64,000 bases of DNA from JAIEPW01 sp964471915 (GTDB lineage: Bacteria; Acidobacteriota; Terriglobia; Bryobacterales; Bryobacteraceae): assembly GCA_964471915.1 (NCBI GenBank), contig CAYYID010000026.1:1-64000 (forward strand), written 5' to 3'. The translations under genes and the position numbers were made by a program. Shown one piece after another: positions 24,399 to 33,570 of the stretch. The first letter of the stretch is position 1. Each line of letters starts with the position of its first letter. The notes below the pieces were generated by a model. That model was given only the letters and a program-made list of their open reading frames with translations, had not been told where the DNA came from and searched no databases.

Positions 24399-25623
24399 AA
24401 TGGCGCCCGCGGTGGGCGCCCACCAGGATCTGAAAAATCCGGTGTGCGATCAGTTCGTGCAACGTGAGCAGCTCGCGATTCGCCCGCACGATGGCTTCTA
24501 CATCCCGCGGATCGGCCGGCGCGCCCCCCGCCAGGAGCGCCGCGGTCGCTTCGCGAATCACCGGATCCGTGGCGACGTCGCCGGCCATCTCCCACAGCGT
24601 GATGAAGCGGTCCACCGCCGTCGGAAAGCTGACGGCGAACACCCCGTGGTTCGATGTGGTGCGGGGCGGCTTATAGTCCAGGTTGAAGGGACCTTCGTAG
24701 CCATGGGTCCGGAGCAGCACCAGCACGTTCAGCCAGTCCAGCGGATTCACCAGGCCGATCGCGATATCGACGTCGTGCTTCAGGCGGTATCCGTCGTTGA
24801 TGTCGAAATGCCACAGCTTGCCCGCCAGCAGCGCCCGGGCCAGCGCCGCGCGCGGCGCCGCGCCCCACATCAGCTCGTGCAGATACTCCGGATTCAGCCC
24901 CACCATCTCCGGATGCTCCAGCAGTCCGGAACTGATGAACGCGAGCATCGCGTCCGAGGTCGGCAGCAGAATCTCGGCCTGCGGCTCGAACGGCTTGGCT
25001 TCGAGACAGTGCTTCAGCGTCGGACGGCCATGCTGCCGCGCGAGCGCCAGGTCGGCGGCGCACGCCGCGTTGATCCCTTCCGCGTACCAGCGCAGCGTCT
25101 GCGTCTCGTCGATCGCGCCCTGCACGAAGTACCCCAGCGAGCCCGGCCAGTACACCGCGTACCGCGCCCCCAGCCGGTGGCCGATCGCGACGGTATTGGC
25201 CAGGCGGCGCTTCGCATACTCGCGGACCTCGGGAGCCTCCGCCGCGGGGCTCGCCGCCCACACCGCGTGATGAAACGTTTCGGTGGTCACCATCGAGCAT
25301 TGCAGGCCGTGTTCTCCCAGCGCCGCGGCGATCCGCTCCACCGTGGCCTCCTGCCGCTCGGTGAACAGATCCGCCGTGGGGATCACATCGGTGTCGTGCG
25401 TGGTCCAGTAGCCGATTCCGATCCGCGCGAACTCGCGCATCACGTCCTCGAAGCCCACGGGCTCGCGGGTAGGCGCATGGAACAGCGCATGCCCCGGATA
25501 CGACGCCGCCCACTGCGGCCCCGTCAGGAAGTACTTGCGCCGCTCGGCGGGCGAATATCCGCCGCCGCACGCCGCCATCAACCGGTCGACCAGGGAACGC
25601 TGCAGCTCGGGAGCGAGAGCCAT
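24388..25623 (-). CDS. xylA: Xylose isomerase-family sugar isomerase
   Basis: A 411-residue TIM-barrel enzyme. Metal-site signatures match xylose isomerase in order: CLEAKPFEPQAEILLP (Glu and Lys of the catalytic site), VGLNPEYLHELMWG (Glu and His), WHFDINDGYRLKHDVDI (three Asp), and FNLDYKPPRT (Asp). The front half includes GYWTTHDTDVIP and MVTTETFHH, as in actinobacterial-type XylA. The ATG is at 25621-25623; the reading can be extended far upstream but only antisense to the next gene. No xylulokinase or transporter lies nearby, so the true substrate may be another aldose. It diverges from the S41 peptidase across 21 bp. Confidence 0.82.
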   Translation of the reverse strand: MALAPELQRSLVDRLMAACGGGYSPAERRKYFLTGPQWAASYPGHALFHAPTREPVGFEDVMREFARIGIGYWTTHDTDVIPTADLFTERQEATVERIAAALGEHGLQCSMVTTETFHHAVWAASPAAEAPEVREYAKRRLANTVAIGHRLGARYAVYWPGSLGYFVQGAIDETQTLRWYAEGINAACAADLALARQHGRPTLKHCLEAKPFEPQAEILLPTSDAMLAFISSGLLEHPEMVGLNPEYLHELMWGAAPRAALARALLAGKLWHFDINDGYRLKHDVDIAIGLVNPLDWLNVLVLLRTHGYEGPFNLDYKPPRTTSNHGVFAVSFPTAVDRFITLWEMAGDVATDPVIREATAALLAGGAPADPRDVEAIVRANRELLTLHELIAHRIFQILVGAHRGRHYAL

Positions 25624-25644
25624 CGGCGATAATGATACTGCACG

Positions 25645-27291
25645 ATGCCGATCCACCGCCGCGAGTTCCTCGCCCTGGCCGGCGCGGTCCCCGCGTGGCT
25701 GCCCGCCCAAACCAGCCGGCGGATCGCACGGTTCGCCGCGCTCTGCTCCCTGTGGAACTCCGTCAAGTATTTCCACCCGTACCTCGCCTACCGGGCCATC
25801 GATTGGGACCGCGCGCTGCTCGGGGTGCTCGCCAAGGCCGAAGCCGCCGAGTCCGCCAGAGAGTTCGAGGCGGCGGCGCTGGAAATGCTCTCCGCGCTCG
25901 GCGACGCCGGCGTCTCCGCCGATGCCGCCGGAAAGACGCGGGTCCGGTTCCACTCCGGCTACATCGCGCAGCGGGATCCGGATCAGCGGTTCCTTCAGAG
26001 CTTCGAGGACGCCGAACGCGCTGGGGAGCACCGCGTGAATCTGGGCGAGAAGATCTCCGTCAGTCACCGCGTGGGCGAGCCGGCCGCCGCCGGCCTGCCG
26101 GACCTGCAACCCGCGCTACTCCGCGAACCGCCCTACGATGCGCTGCCTTGCCCGCCCCGCGAGCTCCGCCAGCTCGCCTGGTTTCGCTGGTGGGGCGTGA
26201 TCCACTATTTCTTCCCCTACCACGCGCTGCTCGGCGGCCTGTGGGAAAAACAGTTCGGCGCCGGGCTGGAACTCTTCGAACAGGCCCGCGACGCGCAGTC
26301 CTACGCGACGGCCATCGCGGAAACCGCCCGCTGGCTGAACGACACGCAGGCCGCGGTGTTTCACCCGGGCTTCGAACAGGCCGCCGGCATCTTCGGGCCC
26401 GGCGCGGAAGTGAAGTGGATCGCGGGCGAGAACGTGGTCACCGCGGTGTTCGACCGCGAAAGCTCGCTCGAACCCGGCGACCGGATCCTGGAAGTGGACG
26501 GCGAAAGCGTCTGGGACCGGCGCGTCCGGCTCGGCAAGCTCTACTCCGCCGGAACGCCGCAGGCGCGGGCCGTGCGCGTCAGTCAGGCGCTGCTCGCCGG
26601 CCCGCGCGATACGGTGGTGCAGCTCGGCATCCGTAACACCGATGGGTTCCGGCGCGACGTCCGGATGGCCCGCACGTTCCGCGCCACGCGCGCGCTCCGC
26701 CGCGGCGCGCCGGCGCGCGTCGACAACGGCGTCGGCTACCTCGACCTCGTGAAGATCGCCGACGCGGACCTGGAGGCCGCGTTCTCGGACTTCCGTAACA
26801 CGCGCGCCCTGGTGCTCGACGCGCGGGGCGTCGCGCAGCCCGTGGCCGCCAGAATCGCCGCGCGCCTTTCGGAAGCCGGAGGCGTCGCCGCGCAACTCAC
26901 GCGACCCGAGTGGCGGCATCCGGCGCGGCCGGAGCCGCGGACCATTCTCCAGCGCTTCGCTGGCTCCGGCGAGGATCGTTACCGCGGCGCTGTGTGGGTC
27001 CTGATCGATGCCGAGACCAGCGGCGCCAGCGAGCGGGCCTGCCTGTATTTTGCGGCCGCGGCGAAGGTCCGCTTCGCCGGCACGCCGAGCGCGGGCTCCG
27101 CGGGCGACGTCACGAATACCGTGTTGCCCGGCGGCGCCACGGTGGTCTTCACCGGTCAGGCCGCGGCGCACGGCGACGGCCGGCGGCTGGAGGGCGTCGG
27201 CATCGCCCCGGACCTGAAGCTCGAGCCGGGGATCGAAGCGGTCGCCGCCCGCCGCGACGAGGTCCTGGAGCGCGTCCTGGCGCTGGCCTGA
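25645..27291 (+). CDS. S41-family peptidase (C-terminal processing protease type)
   Basis: A 548-residue exported protein. The start carries a twin-arginine-like signal (HRREFLALAGAVPAWLPAQ). The first 200 or so residues are helical, with the lineage-typical WNSVKYFHPYLAYRAIDWD and WFRWWGVIHYFFPYHALLGG. A PDZ-like region (SLEPGDRILEVDGESVWDR) and an S41 protease domain follow (VLDARGVAQPVAARIAARL; VLIDAETSGASERACLYFA; TPSAGSAGDVTN). The Ser in TSGASE aligns with the S41 nucleophile. It probably cleaves proteins in the periplasm. It is a single gene followed by 266 bp with no clear feature. Confidence 0.83.
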   Translation: MPIHRREFLALAGAVPAWLPAQTSRRIARFAALCSLWNSVKYFHPYLAYRAIDWDRALLGVLAKAEAAESAREFEAAALEMLSALGDAGVSADAAGKTRVRFHSGYIAQRDPDQRFLQSFEDAERAGEHRVNLGEKISVSHRVGEPAAAGLPDLQPALLREPPYDALPCPPRELRQLAWFRWWGVIHYFFPYHALLGGLWEKQFGAGLELFEQARDAQSYATAIAETARWLNDTQAAVFHPGFEQAAGIFGPGAEVKWIAGENVVTAVFDRESSLEPGDRILEVDGESVWDRRVRLGKLYSAGTPQARAVRVSQALLAGPRDTVVQLGIRNTDGFRRDVRMARTFRATRALRRGAPARVDNGVGYLDLVKIADADLEAAFSDFRNTRALVLDARGVAQPVAARIAARLSEAGGVAAQLTRPEWRHPARPEPRTILQRFAGSGEDRYRGAVWVLIDAETSGASERACLYFAAAAKVRFAGTPSAGSAGDVTNTVLPGGATVVFTGQAAAHGDGRRLEGVGIAPDLKLEPGIEAVAARRDEVLERVLALA

Positions 27292-27557
27292 GGCCGCGGC
27301 AGGAAAACGTCCCGCGCCGCGATCTCGTCACTGGGGCGGTCGGCATCCGCCCGTGTTACCAGGCACTTGGCTTTGGCCAGCGAAGTGCACTACGAGATGG
27401 CAATTCGTGGCGGGCGGGTTTGCAGAGTTTCCCCGCTCCGCGTCATGGTGTCTGGCGGCGGCGCGCAAGTGTCCGTCCCGCTGGTCCCTCTCCTTAATGG
27501 GCCGGTAGGGTGTTCTTTGTATTCTGCCGGCTCTCCTTCTCCCCGGATAATAGAAGG

Positions 27558-29372
27558 ATGCTCCCGAAATGGACGCTGCTCGTTTTCACCGCGGCTGCGC
27601 TGGCCCAGGACTTCCGGCTGACGCGCATCGCGGGCGGACTTCCCACCATCACGGATCTGCAGAGCCCCCGCGACGGCTCCGGCCGGATGTTCGCGGTGCA
27701 GCAGACCGGCCGCATCTGGATCCTGCGGAACGACCGCGTGGAGACGCCGGCCTTTCTGGACATCAGCACGAGGACCGTCGGCGGCGGCGAGCGCGGTTTG
27801 CTCGGGCTCGCGTTCCCCCCGGGCTTCGCCCAGAAGCGCTACTTCTACGTGAACTACACGGATCTCGCGGGCGACACCGTGATTGCGCGGTACCGGCTCC
27901 GCGACGGCTCCGCCGACGCCGCCGATCCGGCCAGCGAACAGATCCTGCTGCGGATCCAACAGCCGTTTGCGAATCACAACGGCGGGCAGCTCCAGTTCGG
28001 GCCCGACGGCTACCTCTACATCGGGATGGGCGACGGCGGCAGCGGCCGGGATCCGCAGAACCACGGCCAGCGGCCGGATTCGCTGCTCGGCAAGATGCTG
28101 CGCATCGACGTCGAGAGCGGGCCCGAATACCGGGTGCCGCCGAGCAATCCCTTCGTGAACCGCGCCGGCTTCCGGCCGGAGATCTGGGCGCTCGGGCTGC
28201 GCAATCCGTGGCGGTTCGCCTTCGACCGCGCCACGGGCGACCTGTACATCGGCGATGTCGGCCAGGGCCGGGCCGAGGAGATCGACTTCCAGCCGGCGGC
28301 CAGCCGCGGCGGCGAGAACTACGGCTGGGTGACGATGGAAGGCCTTCAGTGCCTGATCGCGGGCTGCAATCAGTCCGGCCTCACCCTGCCGGTGTTCGAG
28401 TACACCCGCGACCAGGGCGTTTCCATCTCGGGCGGCTACGTCTACCGCGGCCCGAGAGTGCCGGCGTTGCGCGGCATGTACCTCTACGCCGACTTCGGCA
28501 GCGGCCGGTTCTGGGGCTTGCGCAATGAAGGCGGCCGCTGGGTGAACCGGCTGCTGCTCGAATCGCGGCGGCCGATCGCGACCTTCGGCGAGGAGCCGTC
28601 CGGCGAGCTGCTGACGGCGGACTACAGCACCGGCGACATCTTCCGTATCGAGGGGAGCCCCGCGCCGGCGTTCACCGCGGCGGGCGTGGTGAACGGGGCG
28701 AGCTTCCGCTCCGGACTCGTCGCCGGGTCGATCGCGACCGTCTTCGCGGCCGGCGTTCGCGACACGCCGGGCGTGACGGCAGCGCAGGCGATCCCGCTGC
28801 CCGGGTCGCTCGACGGCGTCACCGTGACCGTGGACGGCCGCGCCGCGCCGCTGTACTCCGTGGCGAACGCGAACGGCCTGGAGCAAGTGAGCTTCCAGGT
28901 CCCTTGGGAAACGGCGGGCCGCGACCGCGCCGCCGTGGTGGTAAGCCGCGCCGGCCTGGCCAGCCCGCCGGTGGAGATCGCGCTGGCGGCGGCCCAACCC
29001 GGAGTCTTCACCCGCAACGGGACCGACGGCATCGTCGTCAGCCTGCCCGGCAACACGCTGGCGAGCGAAGCAGCGCCGCTCGAAAAGGGCCAGTTGGCGT
29101 ACTTCTACGCCGCGGGCCTGGGAGCTGTGCGGAACACCCCCGCCACGGGCGCGGCCTCGCCGCGGGGTCCGCTCGCCGAGACGCTCGCGCAGGTGCGGGT
29201 GACCCTCGGCGGCGTGCCGTGCGAGGTGCAGTTCGCCGGCCTGGCGCCCGACTTCGTGGGACTGTACCAGATCAACATCCGGGTTCCCGCGAGCGCGCCG
29301 TCCGGAGCCGTGGATCTGGTGGTGTCCATGGGCGCGGCGGAGAGCCCGGCGGTGAAGGTCCCGGTGCGGTAG
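27558..29372 (+). CDS. PQQ-type sugar (glucose/sorbosone) dehydrogenase fused to a TIGR03437 module
   Basis: A 604-residue secreted protein. The signal peptide is MLPKWTLLVFTAAALAQ. Residues about 20-370 form the soluble glucose/sorbosone dehydrogenase propeller: RMFAVQQTGRIWIL, ERGLLGLAFPPGF, NHNGGQLQFGPDGYLYIGMGD, and RNPWRFAFDRATGDLYIGDVG. Family members oxidise sugars with PQQ in the periplasm. From about residue 385 the C-terminus is a TIGR03437 module (VVNGASFRSGLVAGSIATVFA ... VQFAGLAPDFVGLYQINI). I use ATG 27558, with AGAAGG just before it. No PQQ synthesis genes are present. The 266-bp gap upstream (27292-27557) holds nothing I can name. Confidence 0.88.
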   Translation: MLPKWTLLVFTAAALAQDFRLTRIAGGLPTITDLQSPRDGSGRMFAVQQTGRIWILRNDRVETPAFLDISTRTVGGGERGLLGLAFPPGFAQKRYFYVNYTDLAGDTVIARYRLRDGSADAADPASEQILLRIQQPFANHNGGQLQFGPDGYLYIGMGDGGSGRDPQNHGQRPDSLLGKMLRIDVESGPEYRVPPSNPFVNRAGFRPEIWALGLRNPWRFAFDRATGDLYIGDVGQGRAEEIDFQPAASRGGENYGWVTMEGLQCLIAGCNQSGLTLPVFEYTRDQGVSISGGYVYRGPRVPALRGMYLYADFGSGRFWGLRNEGGRWVNRLLLESRRPIATFGEEPSGELLTADYSTGDIFRIEGSPAPAFTAAGVVNGASFRSGLVAGSIATVFAAGVRDTPGVTAAQAIPLPGSLDGVTVTVDGRAAPLYSVANANGLEQVSFQVPWETAGRDRAAVVVSRAGLASPPVEIALAAAQPGVFTRNGTDGIVVSLPGNTLASEAAPLEKGQLAYFYAAGLGAVRNTPATGAASPRGPLAETLAQVRVTLGGVPCEVQFAGLAPDFVGLYQINIRVPASAPSGAVDLVVSMGAAESPAVKVPVR

Positions 29373-29381
29373 GCACATCAG

Positions 29382-29486
29382 TCACGTTGTCCAGACGAAC
29401 ACATCGGCAACACCATCAGCCCACGCCGGTAGGCGGGGGTCGAAGTCCCGATCCGCAACGCCCCGGCAGCCCCAGGCGTGCGCCAT
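29382..29486 (-). pseudogene. Possible remnant of a PIN-like toxin C-terminus
   Basis: A 34-codon minus-strand reading (ATG 29484-29486, stop 29382) contains AWGCRGVADRDFDPRL. The D-R-D-F motif after a Gly-Cys turn resembles the C-terminal acidic motif of PIN-domain toxins. It is far too short to be functional, and no antitoxin is adjacent. This is a weak call based on one motif. Confidence 0.15.
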
Positions 29487-29509
29487 ACGCTCTGGTGGTG
29501 TGAGCGCGG

Positions 29510-30211
29510 TCAGGCCATCAGGAGTTCGATGCGCCGGCCCCAGAAGAGGCCGCTTTCGATGACGCCGGAGATGGACTTGATGTCGCGCTCGAGCGCGGGG
29601 CCGATGTCTTCGAAGCGGGCCTCGATCATGAAGAAGCCGTTTTCGGTGACCGAAGGGCCGTCTTTGGCTCCCAATGCGGGGCGCAGGCGGAGTTCGACGG
29701 CGCCCAGGCGGGTAAGCTGCCGGGCGACGGTGTTCAGCGCAAGAGGGTCCACTTCGATGGGGATGGCGAACTTCTCGCCGAGCTTCTGGACCAGCTTGGA
29801 GCGGTCGGCGAGGATGAACGTGCGGGGGGCGGCATCGATGAGGAGCTTTTCGCGATAGAAGGCTCCGCCGCGGCCCTTGATCATGTTGTGCGCCGGGTCG
29901 ACTTCGTCGGCGCCGTCGAAGCACCAGTCGGGGCGGTGGTCGAGGAGCGTAGCGGTGGGGATGCCGTGGGCGTTGCAGGCAAGCGTGATCTCGGCGGACG
30001 TGGGGATAGCGAGGATGTCCAGGTGCTCGCGCTCCACGCGCTCGGCGATGGCGAGCAAGGCGAGGTAGGCGGTGGATCCGGAGCCGAAGCCGATCACCTG
30101 GCCGTCGCGGACCTCGGCCGCGAGCTGGCGCGCGACGCGTTCCTTATCTTCGCGGTTGGAGATCGCCGACGGCCAGTCGAAGCGCCGGGCAAAGGGAGTG
30201 TCCCACTGCAT
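29510..30211 (-). CDS. rpiA: Ribose-5-phosphate isomerase A
   Basis: A 233-residue cytoplasmic enzyme interconverting ribose-5-phosphate and ribulose-5-phosphate in the pentose phosphate pathway. The phosphate-binding loop is VIGFGSGSTAYLAL, the active-site motif is FDGADEVDP (two acidic residues), and the catalytic lysine region is MIKGRGGAFYREKLL. The C-terminus SGVIESGLFW is also typical. Length matches RpiA. The start is ATG 30209-30211. It follows the RDD gene after 41 bp on the same strand and may be in one unit with it. Confidence 0.96.
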   Translation of the reverse strand: MQWDTPFARRFDWPSAISNREDKERVARQLAAEVRDGQVIGFGSGSTAYLALLAIAERVEREHLDILAIPTSAEITLACNAHGIPTATLLDHRPDWCFDGADEVDPAHNMIKGRGGAFYREKLLIDAAPRTFILADRSKLVQKLGEKFAIPIEVDPLALNTVARQLTRLGAVELRLRPALGAKDGPSVTENGFFMIEARFEDIGPALERDIKSISGVIESGLFWGRRIELLMA

Positions 30212-30252
30212 GGGCCTTCAATTGTAGCGTTAGAGTTGGGGAAAACGCAGCG

Positions 30253-31032
30253 CTAGCTTTGGGGCGTCGGGAACGTCTTCGAGATGTGGTCGTGCCAGGT
30301 GAGGCTTTCCTCGTCGACCAGCGCCCAGAGCAACCCGAGTCCGGCGGCGAGGAGGCTCACCCAGCCGGCCGCGAGGCGGCGCAGACGGAGTTCCCGGCTG
30401 GCCGGATGGCCGTCGAAGTTCACGAGTTCCAGGCGCATCCAGCGAAGGCCCGGCGTGTCGCCGCCGGCCAGTCCCCAGAGGGCGTGGTACAGCGCCGCGG
30501 TGGCGAGCACGGCCACGATGTAGAACGGCACGGTGGTCCGGTTCAGGACCACATCGCCGCCCGAGGCGACGAACGCGGCCAGGAACAGGCCGAAGCCGAC
30601 CACGATCATGGCGACGTCCAGGGCGCAGGCGATCACGCGATGCGTGGGTTCGGCGACGGCGGCGTCACAATAAATGACTGCCTCCACGTGCGTGGCCGCC
30701 TTGGGAGCTTCGAAATCGAGGCGCTGCTGGCCGTCCGGAGCGGCCGGACGGTGGGCGCGCTTGCGGGGCGCCGAGGATCGCACCGGCTGCAGCGTCGGCA
30801 CCGGGATCACTTGCGGCATTTCGCGGAACAGCGGCGGCTGGTAGGCGACGGCCGGACGGGGCTCGGGGCGGAGTTCGGGGGCCGGCATCCGGTCCAGCGC
30901 GGGAGCCGTGGCAGTCGTGATCGGGTAGGTTTCGAGCGCGGGCCGCCCGGAGGAGGTCGCCACCCGGCGTCCGCACCGCTGGCAGCGGTGGTCTTCGGCG
31001 TCATTCCAGGTCCGGCAATGGGGACATTGCAT
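30253..31032 (-). CDS. RDD-family membrane protein with N-terminal zinc ribbon
   Basis: A 259-residue protein. The N-terminus is a zinc ribbon (C3, C6, C17, C20 in MQCPHC...CQRC), followed by a Pro-rich linker of about 110 residues. The rest is an RDD domain: AEPTHRVIACALDVAMIVVG and FYIVAVLATAALYHALWGL helices, then the GDTPGLRWMRLELVN motif and a final helix pair ending in LTWHDHISKT. RDD proteins are small inner-membrane proteins, some linked to ion exchange; the function here is unknown. It diverges from lptD across 89 bp. Confidence 0.86.
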   Translation of the reverse strand: MQCPHCRTWNDAEDHRCQRCGRRVATSSGRPALETYPITTATAPALDRMPAPELRPEPRPAVAYQPPLFREMPQVIPVPTLQPVRSSAPRKRAHRPAAPDGQQRLDFEAPKAATHVEAVIYCDAAVAEPTHRVIACALDVAMIVVGFGLFLAAFVASGGDVVLNRTTVPFYIVAVLATAALYHALWGLAGGDTPGLRWMRLELVNFDGHPASRELRLRRLAAGWVSLLAAGLGLLWALVDEESLTWHDHISKTFPTPQS

Positions 31033-31121
31033 CGCTTTTCCCGACCTCCCGACTCTCGATCCGTCTCAGCGGCTTGCGGTTCCGGTTGCTACCTCAAGGA
31101 GCGGCGTGTTAGCTTGCTCCT

Positions 31122-33542
31122 TTGAGGTCTACAGAACTAAGCAATAGCCCGGACAGTTTTAGTACTAACGGGCTATCTATTGTCTATACCACGTCCCGCC
31201 GAGTTTGTCACGAACTTTCTTCAGGTTACAGTGGTATTGCTTTACTACTGCTTACGGTCTTAACCTCAATCGGATTGAGGGCACAGGTGTATCGGCCTCC
31301 GGTGCCGAACGTCACCCCGCCGCCCCAGACGACCCCGGTCAAGCCTGCCACCGCAATCAAGAAGCCAAACGACCTCGGCCCGGAGGATGTCCGGATCCGG
31401 GCGGTGACCCAGGAAGTACTAGGGTCGGTGCGCAAACTGCGCGGGGCGGTACTGCTCGAAACGGCCGAGGTCAAGCTGACAGCCGACGAAGTGGACTACG
31501 ACGAGAAGTCCGGGGACGCGGAGGCGCGGGGACACGTGACGTTCGAGAGCTATAAGGAAGGCACGAAGCTGTTCGCCGATAAGGCGGAGTACAACACCGA
31601 AAGGGAGACGGGCAAGTTTTACAACGTCAAGGGGACCGCGCCGGCGCGGGTGGATCCGCGGCCGGGCGTGCTGACTTCGGACAACCCGTTCTATTTCGAA
31701 GGCAAGTGGGGCGAGCGGATCGGCAACCGGTACGTGCTGCACGAGGGGTTCTTCACGGACTGCATCGTGCCGAAACCGTGGTGGATCCTGCGCGCCAAAC
31801 GATTCGACGTGATCCCGGAGGACCGGGCGTACGCGACGAAGACGCTGTTCCGGCTGCGGGGAATCCCGCTGTTGTACTCGCCGGGATTCTATAAGTCTCT
31901 GAAACGGCTCCCCCGGCGGAGCGGGTTCCTGACGCCGAACCTGGGCAATTCGAACCGCCGCGGGTTCATGGCCGGGTTTGGCTACTTCTGGGCCATCAAT
32001 CGGAGCTACGACGCGATGTACCGGGGCCAGTACTTTTCCCGGCGCGGTTTGGCGCACAACCTGGATTTCCGCGGCAAGCCGACGCAGAACTCGGAGTTCG
32101 ACTTCATCGTGTTCGGGGTCAAGGACCGCGGGCTGCGGATCAACGACACGGTGATCGACGGCTCCGGCTACCAGATGACGGGCCGCGGCAAGGCCGAGCT
32201 TAAGGGCGGCTTCAGCGCGCGGGCCGACATCAACTACCTGAGTTCGTTCCAATTCCGGCAACAGTTTACCGAGAGTTTCCAGGAAGCCATCTTCTCGGAA
32301 ACCAAGTCCGTCGCCTACATCACGAAGCATTGGTCGACGTTCGGTTTCAACGGGTACTTCGAGCGGCTGGAGAACTTCCAGTCGACGTTCGAGGGCGACA
32401 AGGTGCTGATCCGCAAGCTGCCGGAGGCGCAGTTCCTGTCGCGGCACCGGCAGATCCGGAACTGGCCGCTGTACTGGTCGTTCGCCGGGTCAGGCGGGCT
32501 GTTGCGGCGGACGCAACCGCAGTTCCAGAGCCGGAACTTCGTGGAGCGGCTGGACGTGGAGCCGCGACTGACGGCGCCGGTACGCCTGGGCCTCATCACG
32601 CTGTTGCCGAGCGCGGCGATCCGCGGCACATATTACGGGTCCTCGCTGGACCGCCCGCTCTTGCCGGGCGGCGCGACCCAAGTGGTCGGCGACAACATCT
32701 TCCGGCGGGCGGCGGATCTCTCGGTGGGCCTCGAACTCCCGGCGCTCGCGAAGGTGATGAAAGCCCCGGCATGGATCGGGACGCAGATGAAGCACGTGGT
32801 GGAGACGCGCGCCAATTACCGCTACGTCACCGGCATCAACAACTTCAACCGCATCGTGCGCTTCGACGAAACCGAGCTGATGGCCAACACCCATGAGGTG
32901 GAGATCGGCGTAACGAACCGCTTGTACGCCAAGCAGGCCAACGGCGCCACGAGCGAGTTGCTCTCGTGGGACCTGTCGTGGAAGCGGTTTCTGGATCCGA
33001 CCTTCGGCGGGGCCGTGCTGCCCGGGCGGCGCAACGTGATCGAGTCCACCACTAGCATGACGGGGTTCACTTTCCTGGACGGGCCGCGGAGCTATTCACC
33101 GGTGGTTTCGGTGCTGCGGTTCGAGTCGTGGATCGGAGCGGAGTGGCGGGCGGACTGGGATCCGAAGCTGCGGCGCTTCGGCAATTCGCTGCTCTCGGTG
33201 GACGGGCGCTATGGGAACTTCCTGCTGTCGCTGGGACACGTGCTGGTGCGGAACTCGCCGGCGCTGGCCGGATCGTCGAACCAGTTCCGGACGCTGGTCG
33301 GGTGGGGGCAGGAGAATCGGCGGGGCTGGAACGCGGCGTTTCTGGCGGACTACGACTACCGCCAGAGCACGCTGCGGTTCGCGCAGACGCAGGTAACCTA
33401 CAACACCGACTGCTGCGGCTTCAGCGTCCAGTGGCGGCGGCTGCAGTTCGGAACGCGTGACGAGAACCAGTTCCGCGTGGCGCTGGCGATCGCGAACCTC
33501 GGGAGCTTCGGGACGTTGCGGCGGCAGGAGCGGATTTTCTAG
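31122..33542 (+). CDS. lptD: LptD, outer-membrane LPS-assembly protein
   Basis: An 806-residue outer-membrane protein that inserts lipopolysaccharide into the outer leaflet. A hydrophobic signal (GIALLLLTVLTSIGLRAQ) ends near residue 55. An OstA-type beta-jellyroll follows (GAVLLETAEVKLTADEVDYD, then SGDAEARGHVTFES). A long beta-barrel domain comes next, with LGNSNRRGFMAGFGYFWAIN and alternating aromatic strands, ending in GTLRRQERIF. The only usable start in frame is TTG 31122 (an in-frame stop lies at 31110), giving an unusually long, AT-richer N-terminus before the signal. The true start may therefore be an unusual codon nearer the signal. No lptE is nearby. Confidence 0.87.
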   Translation: MRSTELSNSPDSFSTNGLSIVYTTSRRVCHELSSGYSGIALLLLTVLTSIGLRAQVYRPPVPNVTPPPQTTPVKPATAIKKPNDLGPEDVRIRAVTQEVLGSVRKLRGAVLLETAEVKLTADEVDYDEKSGDAEARGHVTFESYKEGTKLFADKAEYNTERETGKFYNVKGTAPARVDPRPGVLTSDNPFYFEGKWGERIGNRYVLHEGFFTDCIVPKPWWILRAKRFDVIPEDRAYATKTLFRLRGIPLLYSPGFYKSLKRLPRRSGFLTPNLGNSNRRGFMAGFGYFWAINRSYDAMYRGQYFSRRGLAHNLDFRGKPTQNSEFDFIVFGVKDRGLRINDTVIDGSGYQMTGRGKAELKGGFSARADINYLSSFQFRQQFTESFQEAIFSETKSVAYITKHWSTFGFNGYFERLENFQSTFEGDKVLIRKLPEAQFLSRHRQIRNWPLYWSFAGSGGLLRRTQPQFQSRNFVERLDVEPRLTAPVRLGLITLLPSAAIRGTYYGSSLDRPLLPGGATQVVGDNIFRRAADLSVGLELPALAKVMKAPAWIGTQMKHVVETRANYRYVTGINNFNRIVRFDETELMANTHEVEIGVTNRLYAKQANGATSELLSWDLSWKRFLDPTFGGAVLPGRRNVIESTTSMTGFTFLDGPRSYSPVVSVLRFESWIGAEWRADWDPKLRRFGNSLLSVDGRYGNFLLSLGHVLVRNSPALAGSSNQFRTLVGWGQENRRGWNAAFLADYDYRQSTLRFAQTQVTYNTDCCGFSVQWRRLQFGTRDENQFRVALAIANLGSFGTLRRQERIF

Positions 33543-33570
33543 ACAAGGCCCGGCAAGGCCGAAGATCGGT

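Noticed and set aside
24388..26109. N-terminal extension of the xylose isomerase-like protein by about 160 residues
   Set aside because: The extension is antisense to the S41 peptidase and lacks the family pattern. The ATG at 25623 begins the conserved part.
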